Below, piece by piece: positions 19,779 through 28,186 of a stretch of DNA of 64,000 bases. The number at the start of each line of letters is the position of its first letter. The stretch's first letter is position 1. This stretch comes from Kordiimonadales bacterium (lineage in GTDB: Bacteria; Pseudomonadota; Alphaproteobacteria; Sphingomonadales; Kordiimonadaceae): the NCBI GenBank assembly GCA_002401685.1, contig NVTU01000041.1, positions 19,096 through 83,095 of the forward strand. Reading direction: 5' to 3'. The translations under genes and the position numbers were made by a program. The notes beneath the pieces are model-generated. The model did not search any database. It was not told where the DNA came from and saw only the letters and a program-made list of their open reading frames with translations.

Positions 19779-20741
19779 ATGCCACTATCAGCTATTCAGA
19801 CGTGTTTTTCGGGTAATCCGCTAGACCGGGCCGACTATTTACGTACTGATCCCGAAATATTCGGTGACTGGATGAAACGAGACGATGCGCGAGTCGTTTT
19901 ACTTGCGGGTGAAAGTTTACAGCCTGATGGCCAAATCCGTGTCGGCTTGTCGACCGAAAGCCGCATATTAACCGATGCAGTCGGCGACATTGCATGGCAG
20001 CGCCCATCTAAAACACGGTTTCTTCCTGTCAGCACTACAATTTTTCTAGGCTTAGATGACGGCGCGCCGCGCTACGCTGCGATGCTGGACGGCAGTGCCG
20101 ATGATTTCAGCGATATGTTCGAGGCCGACGGCTGCAAGTTCCGCGACGGCAGGGGCATGGCGTTCAAACTCGGCGGCCCACATCCATCTCTCGGTATTAT
20201 CGCTCAAGCCAAAAGCATGTTGCTTTGGCATGAAAGCCACCGGTTTTGTGCCAAGTGCGGTAGCGAAAGCAAGCTCGCAAAGGCAGGATACGAACGCAAA
20301 TGCGAGGCCTGCGACACCCACCATTTCCCGCGCACCGATCCGGTTGTGATCATGCTGGTCAGGCGCGGTGATAAAGCGCTTGTTGGGCGCGGTAACGGCT
20401 GGCCTGAAGGCCACTATTCCGCGCTTGCCGGTTTCCTCGAACCAGGAGAAAGCATGGAGGAAGCTGTTGCACGCGAGGTTTTTGAAGAAGTTGGGCTCAA
20501 AGTTTCCAACGTCGTCTACAAAGCCACACAGCCTTGGCCGTGGCCTTCTACGCTGATGATCGGGGTTGAGGCCTGGGTGGACGAAGGTGATTTGACGATC
20601 GACCCCAAGGAAATTGAAGATGCCATCTGGATCAACAAAGACGACGTCCGCGCCAGCATGCGAGAAGAGCATCAATACCGCTTGGTCCCGCCGCCCTTCG
20701 CCATCGCCAATAACCTGATCATGGGCTGGGTTGAGGAATAA
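19779..20741 (+). CDS. nudC: NAD(+) diphosphatase (NADH pyrophosphatase)
   Basis: Zinc ribbon 'HRFCAKCGSESKLAKAGYERKCEACDTHHFPRTDPVVIMLV'; Nudix box 'GFLEPGESMEEAVAREVFEEVGL'. Confidence 0.96.
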   Translation: MPLSAIQTCFSGNPLDRADYLRTDPEIFGDWMKRDDARVVLLAGESLQPDGQIRVGLSTESRILTDAVGDIAWQRPSKTRFLPVSTTIFLGLDDGAPRYAAMLDGSADDFSDMFEADGCKFRDGRGMAFKLGGPHPSLGIIAQAKSMLLWHESHRFCAKCGSESKLAKAGYERKCEACDTHHFPRTDPVVIMLVRRGDKALVGRGNGWPEGHYSALAGFLEPGESMEEAVAREVFEEVGLKVSNVVYKATQPWPWPSTLMIGVEAWVDEGDLTIDPKEIEDAIWINKDDVRASMREEHQYRLVPPPFAIANNLIMGWVEE

Positions 20742-20746
20742 AATCT

Positions 20747-21112
20747 ATGTCGGACCCAGAAGAAGATGGTACAGCGTATTTTGATGATTTAATCAAAAAG
20801 CTAACACCCGATGTAAACCCCGAATTTATCGAGCTTATATTGTTGGCTGACGAAGAATTTGAGAAAAAACTGAAGGAGCTTTTGCCGCGTATCAGCAATC
20901 AGCACGAGTTTTTAGCTACGATGTATGCGGTTTCCTCGAAGCGTCATACTTGGCTAGGGTTGGAGCATAGTGACCCACACAATTATTTGGATGCCGTCGT
21001 CGCTGTAACGCTAGACAATGAAGAAGATCTAATTATCGAGGGCGAACCTTGTTCTAAATCACCATGGAGCGTCATGGCCGCTTCGTTAATCAATGGATTG
21101 TCTTACGAATAA
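20747..21112 (+). CDS. hypothetical acidic protein
   Basis: 121 aa ORF 5 bp after nudC, no family recognised. Confidence 0.65.
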   Translation: MSDPEEDGTAYFDDLIKKLTPDVNPEFIELILLADEEFEKKLKELLPRISNQHEFLATMYAVSSKRHTWLGLEHSDPHNYLDAVVAVTLDNEEDLIIEGEPCSKSPWSVMAASLINGLSYE

Positions 21113-21148
21113 CCTGAACGTTTTCCTTCGATTCTATGCTGACGGTAG

Positions 21149-22051
21149 TTGTCAGTAGGCTGGCAGTATAGTCCAGCCATGGAATATTTAATAGAAAACA
21201 GAATGAAGTATGCCGCCATGTTGGCGGCTAGCTTATTTGGTGCGCCGCTTGAGCACACCGAGCATGTAGAGAACCCAAGAACCACTGAAGGCGCGTACAG
21301 CTTTCAGTCTAACAATACAACAATCCAGTATGAAGTTCGCGGCAGCGGCCAGCCATTGTTCATGCTGCACGGCGGTTTGACGTCTCGCGAAGACTTAAGG
21401 CTGCAAATCGATCACTTCTCAAAGAGCTATCAAGTGGTGGCGATGGATAGCCGCGAGCACGGTTTCAGCGGAAACTCTCCGCTCCAGATTTCGTACGAAC
21501 TGATGGCAAGCGATGTTGCAAACCTGGCAACGCACCTCGGCTTCAAAGAAATCACCTTGATGGGACAAAGTGACGGAGGCATCACTGCGTTAACCTTTGC
21601 GCACCAATATCCGAAGAGGACCTCGCAGCTTATTCTGCTCGGCACGCTCTTCAATCATTCGGTAGTGCCGGAAGCAACAAAAGAGTTTCTCCGTAATGCA
21701 AAATGTGAATTTCCGCTCAACAGAAAGGCTTTCCCTGGGGTGTATCTTGACGATTACTTAAAGGGTGGCCGTCATAGAGCTGACTACCAAAACTGGTATG
21801 ATGAACTCGCGCTGATGTGGACGACTTCGCCGAATTTTAGCGCTGCGGATCTGGGCCAAGTTTCAGTGCCCGTACTGATCATCAACGGTGATACCGAGGA
21901 TGTTGACCTCGCGCATACACTCAAACTTTATCAGGCTTTGCCGAACGCGGAATTGTTTATCGTACCGGGCGCAACGCACTTTTTGCATCTGGAAAAACCA
22001 GATATGCTTCATTTGGCGATTGAGCAGTTTTTGGAAAAGGCCCGTCAGTAA
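21149..22051 (+). CDS. alpha/beta hydrolase
   Basis: 'QPLFMLHGGLTSREDLRLQIDHFSKSYQVVAMDSREHGFSGNS', 'LMGQSDGGITAL', 'VPGATHFLHLEKP'. Confidence 0.9.
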   Translation: MSVGWQYSPAMEYLIENRMKYAAMLAASLFGAPLEHTEHVENPRTTEGAYSFQSNNTTIQYEVRGSGQPLFMLHGGLTSREDLRLQIDHFSKSYQVVAMDSREHGFSGNSPLQISYELMASDVANLATHLGFKEITLMGQSDGGITALTFAHQYPKRTSQLILLGTLFNHSVVPEATKEFLRNAKCEFPLNRKAFPGVYLDDYLKGGRHRADYQNWYDELALMWTTSPNFSAADLGQVSVPVLIINGDTEDVDLAHTLKLYQALPNAELFIVPGATHFLHLEKPDMLHLAIEQFLEKARQ

Positions 22052-22351
22052 CTAACTGGCGAAACCGTTCATGGCTGTCGCCATTTCGATATCGAAACGG
22101 GTAATACCGTCTGCATCGTGTGTGGTCAATTTCACTTCGACCCGGTTATAAACATTGAACCATTCAGGGTGGTGATCCATTTTTTCCGCCAGCAGTGCCG
22201 ACCGGCTCATGAACGCCCATGCTGCGCTAAAGTCATTGAATTTGAAAGTTTTCCTGATCGCCTGATCATCAGCGCTGTAGGCCCAGCCTTGTAATCCTTC
22301 CACGGCAGCGCTGCGGTCATTATCAGATAATTTGGTTGGGCGGTCGCTCAT
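22052..22351 (-). CDS. 4a-hydroxytetrahydrobiopterin dehydratase (pterin-4-alpha-carbinolamine dehydratase)
   Basis: '[51 protein letters not shown]'. Confidence 0.95.
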   Translation of the reverse strand: MSDRPTKLSDNDRSAAVEGLQGWAYSADDQAIRKTFKFNDFSAAWAFMSRSALLAEKMDHHPEWFNVYNRVEVKLTTHDADGITRFDIEMATAMNGFAS

Positions 22352-22405
22352 GATATATTCCTTCAGGCTGATCCGGGATGCTTAATTCACGTGCCAGATG
22401 GCCTA

Positions 22406-23113
22406 TCAGGATGCAAGCAATTCGTCCACAAGAACCGGCAACAATTCACCCGCCTTGCCTTGCCTAAGCTCAGCAAATTGGCTGGAGCCTTCGCTAGGCT
22501 CCAGATTTACTTCGATGGTATGAGCTCTACCCATCTCTTGCACATTGGCAACAAACCCGGCCGCTGGATAAACGTTGCCGCTGGTACCAACCGAGATAAA
22601 TAAATCGCACGATGCGAGCCGATCAATGATTGTATCCATGAAAAACGGCATTTCGCCAAACCAGACGATGTTCGGCCGCAGTACCGCCTCCCGATCACAT
22701 TTTGGGCACGTGGTCGACTGTGTACAGTCCCCCTGCCATGTGTGGATAGCCGCACAAGCCTTACAGCGAATCTGGGTCAGTTCGCCGTGGATGTGGATAA
22801 TATCTTCGCCGCCACCACGCTCGTGCAAATCATCAACATTTTGAGTGATGATACTGACCGTACCAGGTAGTTCCTGCTGTAGTTTTGCCAAGGCCTTATG
22901 CGCTGGATTTGGTTTAACGGCCCTAAGCTGGGCGCGGCGCTCGTTATAGAAATTGTGCACAAGATGTGGATCACGCGCAAAGGCTTCTGGGGTGGCAACA
23001 TCTTCGATATGATGATTTTCCCATAAGCCATCATTATCACGGAAGGTTTTCACGCCCGATTCGGCCGATATTCCAGCCCCCGTTAAAATAACGATATTTT
23101 TAAAGCGAACCAA
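22406..23113 (-). CDS. cobB: NAD-dependent protein deacylase, sirtuin family
   Basis: 'IVILTGAGISAESGVKTFRDNDGLWE', 'ITQNVDDLHERGGGEDIIHIHGEL', CxxC zinc site, 'LRPNIVWFGEMPF', 'GTSGNVYPAAGF'. Confidence 0.96.
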   Translation of the reverse strand: MVRFKNIVILTGAGISAESGVKTFRDNDGLWENHHIEDVATPEAFARDPHLVHNFYNERRAQLRAVKPNPAHKALAKLQQELPGTVSIITQNVDDLHERGGGEDIIHIHGELTQIRCKACAAIHTWQGDCTQSTTCPKCDREAVLRPNIVWFGEMPFFMDTIIDRLASCDLFISVGTSGNVYPAAGFVANVQEMGRAHTIEVNLEPSEGSSQFAELRQGKAGELLPVLVDELLAS

Positions 23114-23233
23114 AAAACAATCCTCTATGGTAACCCAAACAAGGTAAGCTACCTTTTTTACTCAAAATACAACCAGCTTACACGACGTGATAACCCCAAG
23201 TAGGCTTATAACCTAAAGTAGGAGAATGACCGC

Positions 23234-23710
23234 GTGATAAATGTTCTTTTTGTATGCATGGGCAATATTTGTCGGTCGCCGATGGCGGAAGGCGCTTTCC
23301 TGGATGCTGCTGAAAAGGCTGGGCTTGCGGATCAGTTTTTTGTCGACAGTGCTGGCACCCTTGGCTTCCACGCGGGCTCCGCGCCAGACGACAGAGCGCA
23401 GGCCACGGCAAAGAAAAACGGCGTGGACATATCCGGGCAAAAATCGCGTGAGATCATGCCTGGGGATTTCGACAAATTCGAGTATATCCTGGTGATGGAT
23501 AATGATAATTTCGCTGAAGTTACAGAGCGTTGTCCCGAAAAACATCACGGCCGGATCAGCATGTTCTTAAGCCATGCAAACCACCTACCCATCGACGAAA
23601 TGCCCGATCCTTACGGAGGCCACCGCAACGACTTTGATATGTGTTACGACGCAGCCATTGACGCAGCAGAGGGACTGCTTGAGACACTTAAAGTAAAGCA
23701 CAGCCTCTGA
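23234..23710 (+). CDS. low molecular weight protein-tyrosine-phosphatase family
   Basis: P-loop 'VLFVCMGNICRSPMAEGAF' (CX5RS); 'DEMPDPYGGHRNDFDMCYD'. Confidence 0.95.
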   Translation: MINVLFVCMGNICRSPMAEGAFLDAAEKAGLADQFFVDSAGTLGFHAGSAPDDRAQATAKKNGVDISGQKSREIMPGDFDKFEYILVMDNDNFAEVTERCPEKHHGRISMFLSHANHLPIDEMPDPYGGHRNDFDMCYDAAIDAAEGLLETLKVKHSL

Positions 23711-23712
23711 AA

Positions 23713-24588
23713 ATGGCCTCGCCCTTCATAGAAAAAATATCAGAGAAACTTGGGGCCAAAGTGGTTGCGTCCCGCGCTTTGCCTGGGGGCGATATTGCAG
23801 ACGTTTCGTTGCTGAAACTAGATAACCATACTGAAGTTGTTGCTAAACGCCCCCGCGCAGACCAGCCAGACACCACGGCTGTAGAAGCAAAAATGCTGAA
23901 GCATCTGGCAAAGAAATCCGTACTTCCAGTGCCCAAAGTTCTGCTGCAAGCCAAGGGAATACTGGTGATCAGCTATATTCCGCACAGCGGTATGCAGGAC
24001 ACTGAAGTAGCTTCTAGAAACGTTGCTGAGCATGTTTCCAAGCTACACGATGTTCGGCCCAAAGGCGGCCGCCCGTATTATGGGCACGATATTGACACCT
24101 TCATCGGGCCACTCCCGCAGATCAATAAACCGGCGTCAAACTGGTGCGGTTTTTTCGTAGAACATCGGCTAATGGCGATGGCCAAAAGCTGTGCAAACAC
24201 CCACAAAATTGATGCCACCCTGATGACACGGATTGAGACATTTGCTTGGAAGCTGCCAGACTACCTTCCAAAGCATCCCAAAAGCAGTTTGCTGCACGGT
24301 GATTTGTGGAGCGGTAATATGCTCATCGACAAGGACAAAGCAGCTGCTTTCATCGACCCGGCAATTTCGTACGGGCACGCCGAAATGGACCTTGCTTTCA
24401 TCGAAATGATGGGCGGTTTGGGTCCTAACTTTCTTGAAAGCTATGCCAACCTTTCGCCGATTGAAGCGGGCTACAAAGAAGAACGCCGTGCGATCTACCA
24501 ACTTTGGCCGCTGCTTGTGCATGTTCGGCTGTTCGGCGGCGGGTATGTCGGGCAGGTCGAGGCAATTCTCTCCCGGTTTGGTTGCTAA
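23713..24588 (+). CDS. fructosamine kinase family protein
   Basis: 'SSLLHGDLWSGNMLIDKDKAAAFIDPAISYGHAEMDLAFIEMMGG' kinase catalytic loop/DPA motif typical of fructosamine-3-kinase homologs. Confidence 0.93.
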   Translation: MASPFIEKISEKLGAKVVASRALPGGDIADVSLLKLDNHTEVVAKRPRADQPDTTAVEAKMLKHLAKKSVLPVPKVLLQAKGILVISYIPHSGMQDTEVASRNVAEHVSKLHDVRPKGGRPYYGHDIDTFIGPLPQINKPASNWCGFFVEHRLMAMAKSCANTHKIDATLMTRIETFAWKLPDYLPKHPKSSLLHGDLWSGNMLIDKDKAAAFIDPAISYGHAEMDLAFIEMMGGLGPNFLESYANLSPIEAGYKEERRAIYQLWPLLVHVRLFGGGYVGQVEAILSRFGC

Positions 24589-24757
24589 ACTTTACAGCCC
24601 AAGCCAACTGGTGCCACCCGTACCCCTTGCTATCACCCAAGAGTGATCCAATGTAGGTGGCTGAAACTACCGCTGCCCTATAGGGTCCTTATCCGAAAGA
24701 AACCCGTTCGATAGAGCAAACGCCATAGGCACCCAGAAAAAACCTGCGAGGAACACC

Positions 24758-25648
24758 GTGCTCAACCGTAAAAATCCGCTGAAATCAGCAAAGCTGTGGC
24801 TAACCATGCTCGCTGCTCCGCTCCTGCTTGTCGGCTGCGCGAGCCTTTTCTTTGATTTTGACAGCGACTTCGTCAGCGACGATTTCATTGCCCGCGAAAC
24901 TGTAACCGTCGGCGATATTACGCTTAGTTATATCAAAGCGGGCGACCCAAACGGGCAGCGTGTGATCTTCCTGCACGGCACACCAGGGGATGCGGGCGGG
25001 AATTGGACGGGCATTCTGAGAAATGTACCAAAGGGATACGAATTCCTGGCGATCGACAGGCCGGGCTTTGGCTTTACCAAGCCGAAGAAGGCACTGATTC
25101 CGCTGGATGCGCAAGCAGCTGTGCTTGAGCCACTGCTTGTTACACGCAACGGCAAGGGCACCATCCTTCTTGGCCATTCGCTTGGCGGGCCGGTTGTTGC
25201 AGCAGCCGCGGCAAAATACGGGGACCGGGTCGGCGGCATCATTGTTGCGGCCGGCGCGCTTGATCCTGACCTTGAAGAGGTGCTTTTCATCCAACATGTG
25301 GGCAATGTGCCACCCTTCACTTGGTTAATCGGGTCAACGCTTAGAAATGCGAACCGCGAGCTGATTGGCCTAGAGAAAGAACTGCGCCTGCTGCAGCCAA
25401 AACTGGCAGGTATTACACAGCCGATTGTTATCATTCACGGCACCGAAGATGATCTGGTGCCGTATGCCAATGTAGCTTTCATGCAAAAAGAATTCACAGG
25501 CAGCGCATCAGTTGAAGTGATGAAGCTGGAGCAAATGAACCACTTCCTCCAGTGGAACAAACAGGCAGAGATACTCGAGGCTGTACACAAAATATCAGCC
25601 TATCTGGAAATGACCGCCCGGCCCATAACCGTAAAAACCGCAGACTAA
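24758..25648 (+). CDS. alpha/beta hydrolase, probable lipoprotein
   Basis: Lipobox 'LLLVGCAS'; 'RVIFLHGTPGDAGGNW', 'LLGHSLGGPVVAAAAAKYG', 'VIIHGTEDDLVPYAN'. Confidence 0.88.
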   Translation: MLNRKNPLKSAKLWLTMLAAPLLLVGCASLFFDFDSDFVSDDFIARETVTVGDITLSYIKAGDPNGQRVIFLHGTPGDAGGNWTGILRNVPKGYEFLAIDRPGFGFTKPKKALIPLDAQAAVLEPLLVTRNGKGTILLGHSLGGPVVAAAAAKYGDRVGGIIVAAGALDPDLEEVLFIQHVGNVPPFTWLIGSTLRNANRELIGLEKELRLLQPKLAGITQPIVIIHGTEDDLVPYANVAFMQKEFTGSASVEVMKLEQMNHFLQWNKQAEILEAVHKISAYLEMTARPITVKTAD

Positions 25649-26030
25649 ATCCGAAGACAGGCGTGTTAAAACGCTTAAGAGAAAACCTATTTCCGCACCT
25701 CGCAAGGGACGCGTCTCGGACAAGTACCACTACCCGCCCCGTGAGTATGATTGAGCCACTATTAAAAAATAGTTGCCGGATGCCAGTAAGTGCGGGGTAT
25801 TATCTATCAATAGTATTCACGGCGCATAAACGCGCACAAGCCGCAGAATTCTCCGGTCTACTGGGGCTTATTTTTGCGAAAAAATATAAATGATTACAAA
25901 TGTTTACCGGATTTTGTATGTGTGACTTTGAGCATTTCTTGCGTCCGTTATCCCACTGTCTAAAGTCAACGTCAGTAGCCAACGGCCCGGCGGTACCTAC
26001 TTTCTAGATTAGAGGAATTGCGCAAACCCT

Positions 26031-26624
26031 CTATTTTGAATGGCCACCGAAGAGGGCGAAATCATCTTCCGTGTGGTCTTGCCATTCTTCGCTGCCAGCA
26101 AAGCGTGCTTCGGCTATGTAGCTCGGGCCTTCGCTCGTTTGCGTGCTGGAAAACAGGCTGAAATGATCAACGATTTGCGGTGGGCTTTTAAGCGTACCGT
26201 TGCTGGTAACCCAATCCCCGAAACAGGTTTTGGTACCGCGAGCAAAACGCGCGAGCGTTACATGTGGTTTATAGCGCCGCCTGTCGACCGTCACGTCAAT
26301 CTGCTCCAGCGTATTGAGGATTTTCTCGTGTAGATGCAGCAGCGGGGTTCCGTCAGCCACCCCTGCCCATAAGGCTTTTGGTTGATCTGTGGTGCCGAAC
26401 ATGCCCACACCTTCAAGCGTCAGCTCAAACGGATTAAACCGGATGCGCGACAGCTCGTCTTCGATCTCGCGCATGGTATGGACGGGCACGGTGCCGATGA
26501 AAGCGAGCGTTAGATGCAGCTGCTCATCAGATTGCCAACGTGCGCCTTCAACGCCGCCACGCGCAAGTCCAAGGGAACCTAAAAGGGAGGGAAGTAATTC
26601 TATACCTACAAACAATCGGATCAT
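26031..26624 (-). CDS. thpR: RNA 2',3'-cyclic phosphodiesterase (2H phosphoesterase)
   Basis: HxT motifs 'LHLTLAFIGTV' and 'YKPHVTLARFARG'; 'MIRLFVGIEL'. Confidence 0.92.
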   Translation of the reverse strand: MIRLFVGIELLPSLLGSLGLARGGVEGARWQSDEQLHLTLAFIGTVPVHTMREIEDELSRIRFNPFELTLEGVGMFGTTDQPKALWAGVADGTPLLHLHEKILNTLEQIDVTVDRRRYKPHVTLARFARGTKTCFGDWVTSNGTLKSPPQIVDHFSLFSSTQTSEGPSYIAEARFAGSEEWQDHTEDDFALFGGHSK

Positions 26625-26674
26625 GGCTTCAGCATGCCATCATCCGAACATGATGAAAAGAGTCTTGAGAAAAC

Positions 26675-27364
26675 TTATTGGCCGAGGGCTTTTAGAACCA
26701 TTGGACCCATCTTTTCAATGATGATCGCCACACCTTCTTTGGTTGGATGTAAGCCGTCTGACTGGTTAAGCTTGAGGTCAGCGGCAACGCCTTCCAGAAA
26801 AAACGGGTACAGCAGCACATCATATTTTTTGGCTGTGTCTGGGAAAATGCTATCGAAAGCACGGCCGTATTCTGGGCCCCAGCTCGGCGTTGCTAGCATA
26901 CCCGTCAATAACAACGGAATTTCTCGCTCGGTCAACAACTTCACCATTGCATCAATATTGGTGCGCGTGATTTCAGGCGCAACGCCGCGCAGCGCGTCAT
27001 TGGCGCCCAATTCCAAAATTACCAGCGATGGCTTACCGTCTTTGAACGGTGACAAACCCCAATCAAGCCGAGACCTTCCGCCTGTTGATGTGTCGCCCGA
27101 GACGCCGCCATTGACCACATGAATGGCCACGTCGGAATGCGCGTTCAGCCAAACTTCCAGCTGGTCCGTAAAACCCTCGCCTGGCGGCAAGCCGTAGCCT
27201 GCTGTTAAGCTGTCACCGAAGGCCAAAATCTGCACTGGCGCTTCAGCTGAAGCGTCAACTTTGAGTGCGCTAGCCGCAAAAACATGACCATTTGTCGTAA
27301 AAACCGCCAAAAGACTAGTAAATGCGCAAAAAACTAATATCTTAATAGAGCCAAAGCCAAACAC
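26675..27364 (-). CDS. arylesterase / GDSL lysophospholipase (TesA-like)
   Basis: 'ILAFGDSLTAGYGLPPGEGFTDQLE', 'VVNGGVSGDTSTGGRSRLDW', 'VILELGANDALRG', 'DGLHPTKEGVAII'. ORF extends to 27457; GTG near 27364 is a plausible start. Confidence 0.92.
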   Translation of the reverse strand: MFGFGSIKILVFCAFTSLLAVFTTNGHVFAASALKVDASAEAPVQILAFGDSLTAGYGLPPGEGFTDQLEVWLNAHSDVAIHVVNGGVSGDTSTGGRSRLDWGLSPFKDGKPSLVILELGANDALRGVAPEITRTNIDAMVKLLTEREIPLLLTGMLATPSWGPEYGRAFDSIFPDTAKKYDVLLYPFFLEGVAADLKLNQSDGLHPTKEGVAIIIEKMGPMVLKALGQ

Positions 27365-27445
27365 GGCATGCTTCTCCTTGAGGGGCAATAAATGCGAGAA
27401 AATAAACAATAACAAAATATTTGGCAGCGAAGGACTAAAATTACA

Positions 27446-28186
27446 ATGGCCAATCATACCAACGTTATAGAATTACGTGATGTTTCCCTGACGCTAGAAT
27501 CTGGCGCAGGCCCTGTAAACATCCTCAAAGAAATTAATTTCACCATCCAACAAGGGCAAAGTGTCGGCATCGTCGGCCCGTCTGGATCCGGCAAATCATC
27601 GCTGATGAGCGTGATGACCGGGCTAGAGCAAGCCACTACTGGCGATGTGATCATCGACGGCTTGTCCTACACCGGCGCCGACGAAGATACCCTAGCACGA
27701 CACCGGCTTAAAAATGTCGGTATCGTGATGCAGGCGTTCCACTTGATCCCGACAATGACGGCGCTTGAGAATGTTGCCGTGCCGCTGGAGCTTGCTGGCG
27801 TAAACGACGCCTTTGATCTAGCTGCAAAAGAGCTGGAGCTGGTAGGCCTTGCCCACCGCATGGAACATTACCCTACCCAGCTCTCAGGCGGCGAGCAACA
27901 GCGTGTAGCGCTTGCCCGTGCCCTAGTGCCGCAACCGGCCCTGCTATACGGCGATGAGCCAACCGGCAATCTTGACGGCCAAACCGGCCGCGCCGTGATT
28001 GACCTGATTTTCGAACTGGCCCGCGAGCGCAGTTCAACGCTTATCCTTGTTACCCATGACCCAGCGCTCGCAGACCGATGCGACCGGGTTATCTCAATGG
28101 GCGACGGCCACATCATCGACGACACCGGCGATACCAGCAGCGTCACCGGCGATACAGACGCCGTTTCCCAAGTGACCAGCAAATGA
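27446..28186 (+). CDS. ABC transporter ATP-binding protein (YbbA/LolD-like)
   Basis: Walker A 'GPSGSGKSSL', signature 'LSGGEQQRVALARAL', Walker B 'LLYGDEPTGNLD'. Confidence 0.95.
   Translation: MANHTNVIELRDVSLTLESGAGPVNILKEINFTIQQGQSVGIVGPSGSGKSSLMSVMTGLEQATTGDVIIDGLSYTGADEDTLARHRLKNVGIVMQAFHLIPTMTALENVAVPLELAGVNDAFDLAAKELELVGLAHRMEHYPTQLSGGEQQRVALARALVPQPALLYGDEPTGNLDGQTGRAVIDLIFELARERSSTLILVTHDPALADRCDRVISMGDGHIIDDTGDTSSVTGDTDAVSQVTSK

Noticed and set aside
22777-23040. ORFs overlapping the sirtuin gene in other frames
   Set aside because: CobB frame has all catalytic motifs; the others are shadows.
25649-26030. Roughly 380-bp intergenic region checked for tRNA or mobile-element remnants
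   Set aside because: No cloverleaf, terminal inverted repeats or transposase fragments recognised by eye.
28118-28160. Short GGCGATAC/ACCGGCGATA repeat near the end of the ABC ATPase
   Set aside because: In-frame coding repeat (DDTGDTSSVTGDTDA), too short to be a separate element.
28078-28182. N-terminal extension of the ABC permease given in the ORF track
   Set aside because: Arg-rich out-of-frame reading of the upstream ATPase gene; ATG 28183 with ATGA coupling is the plausible start.
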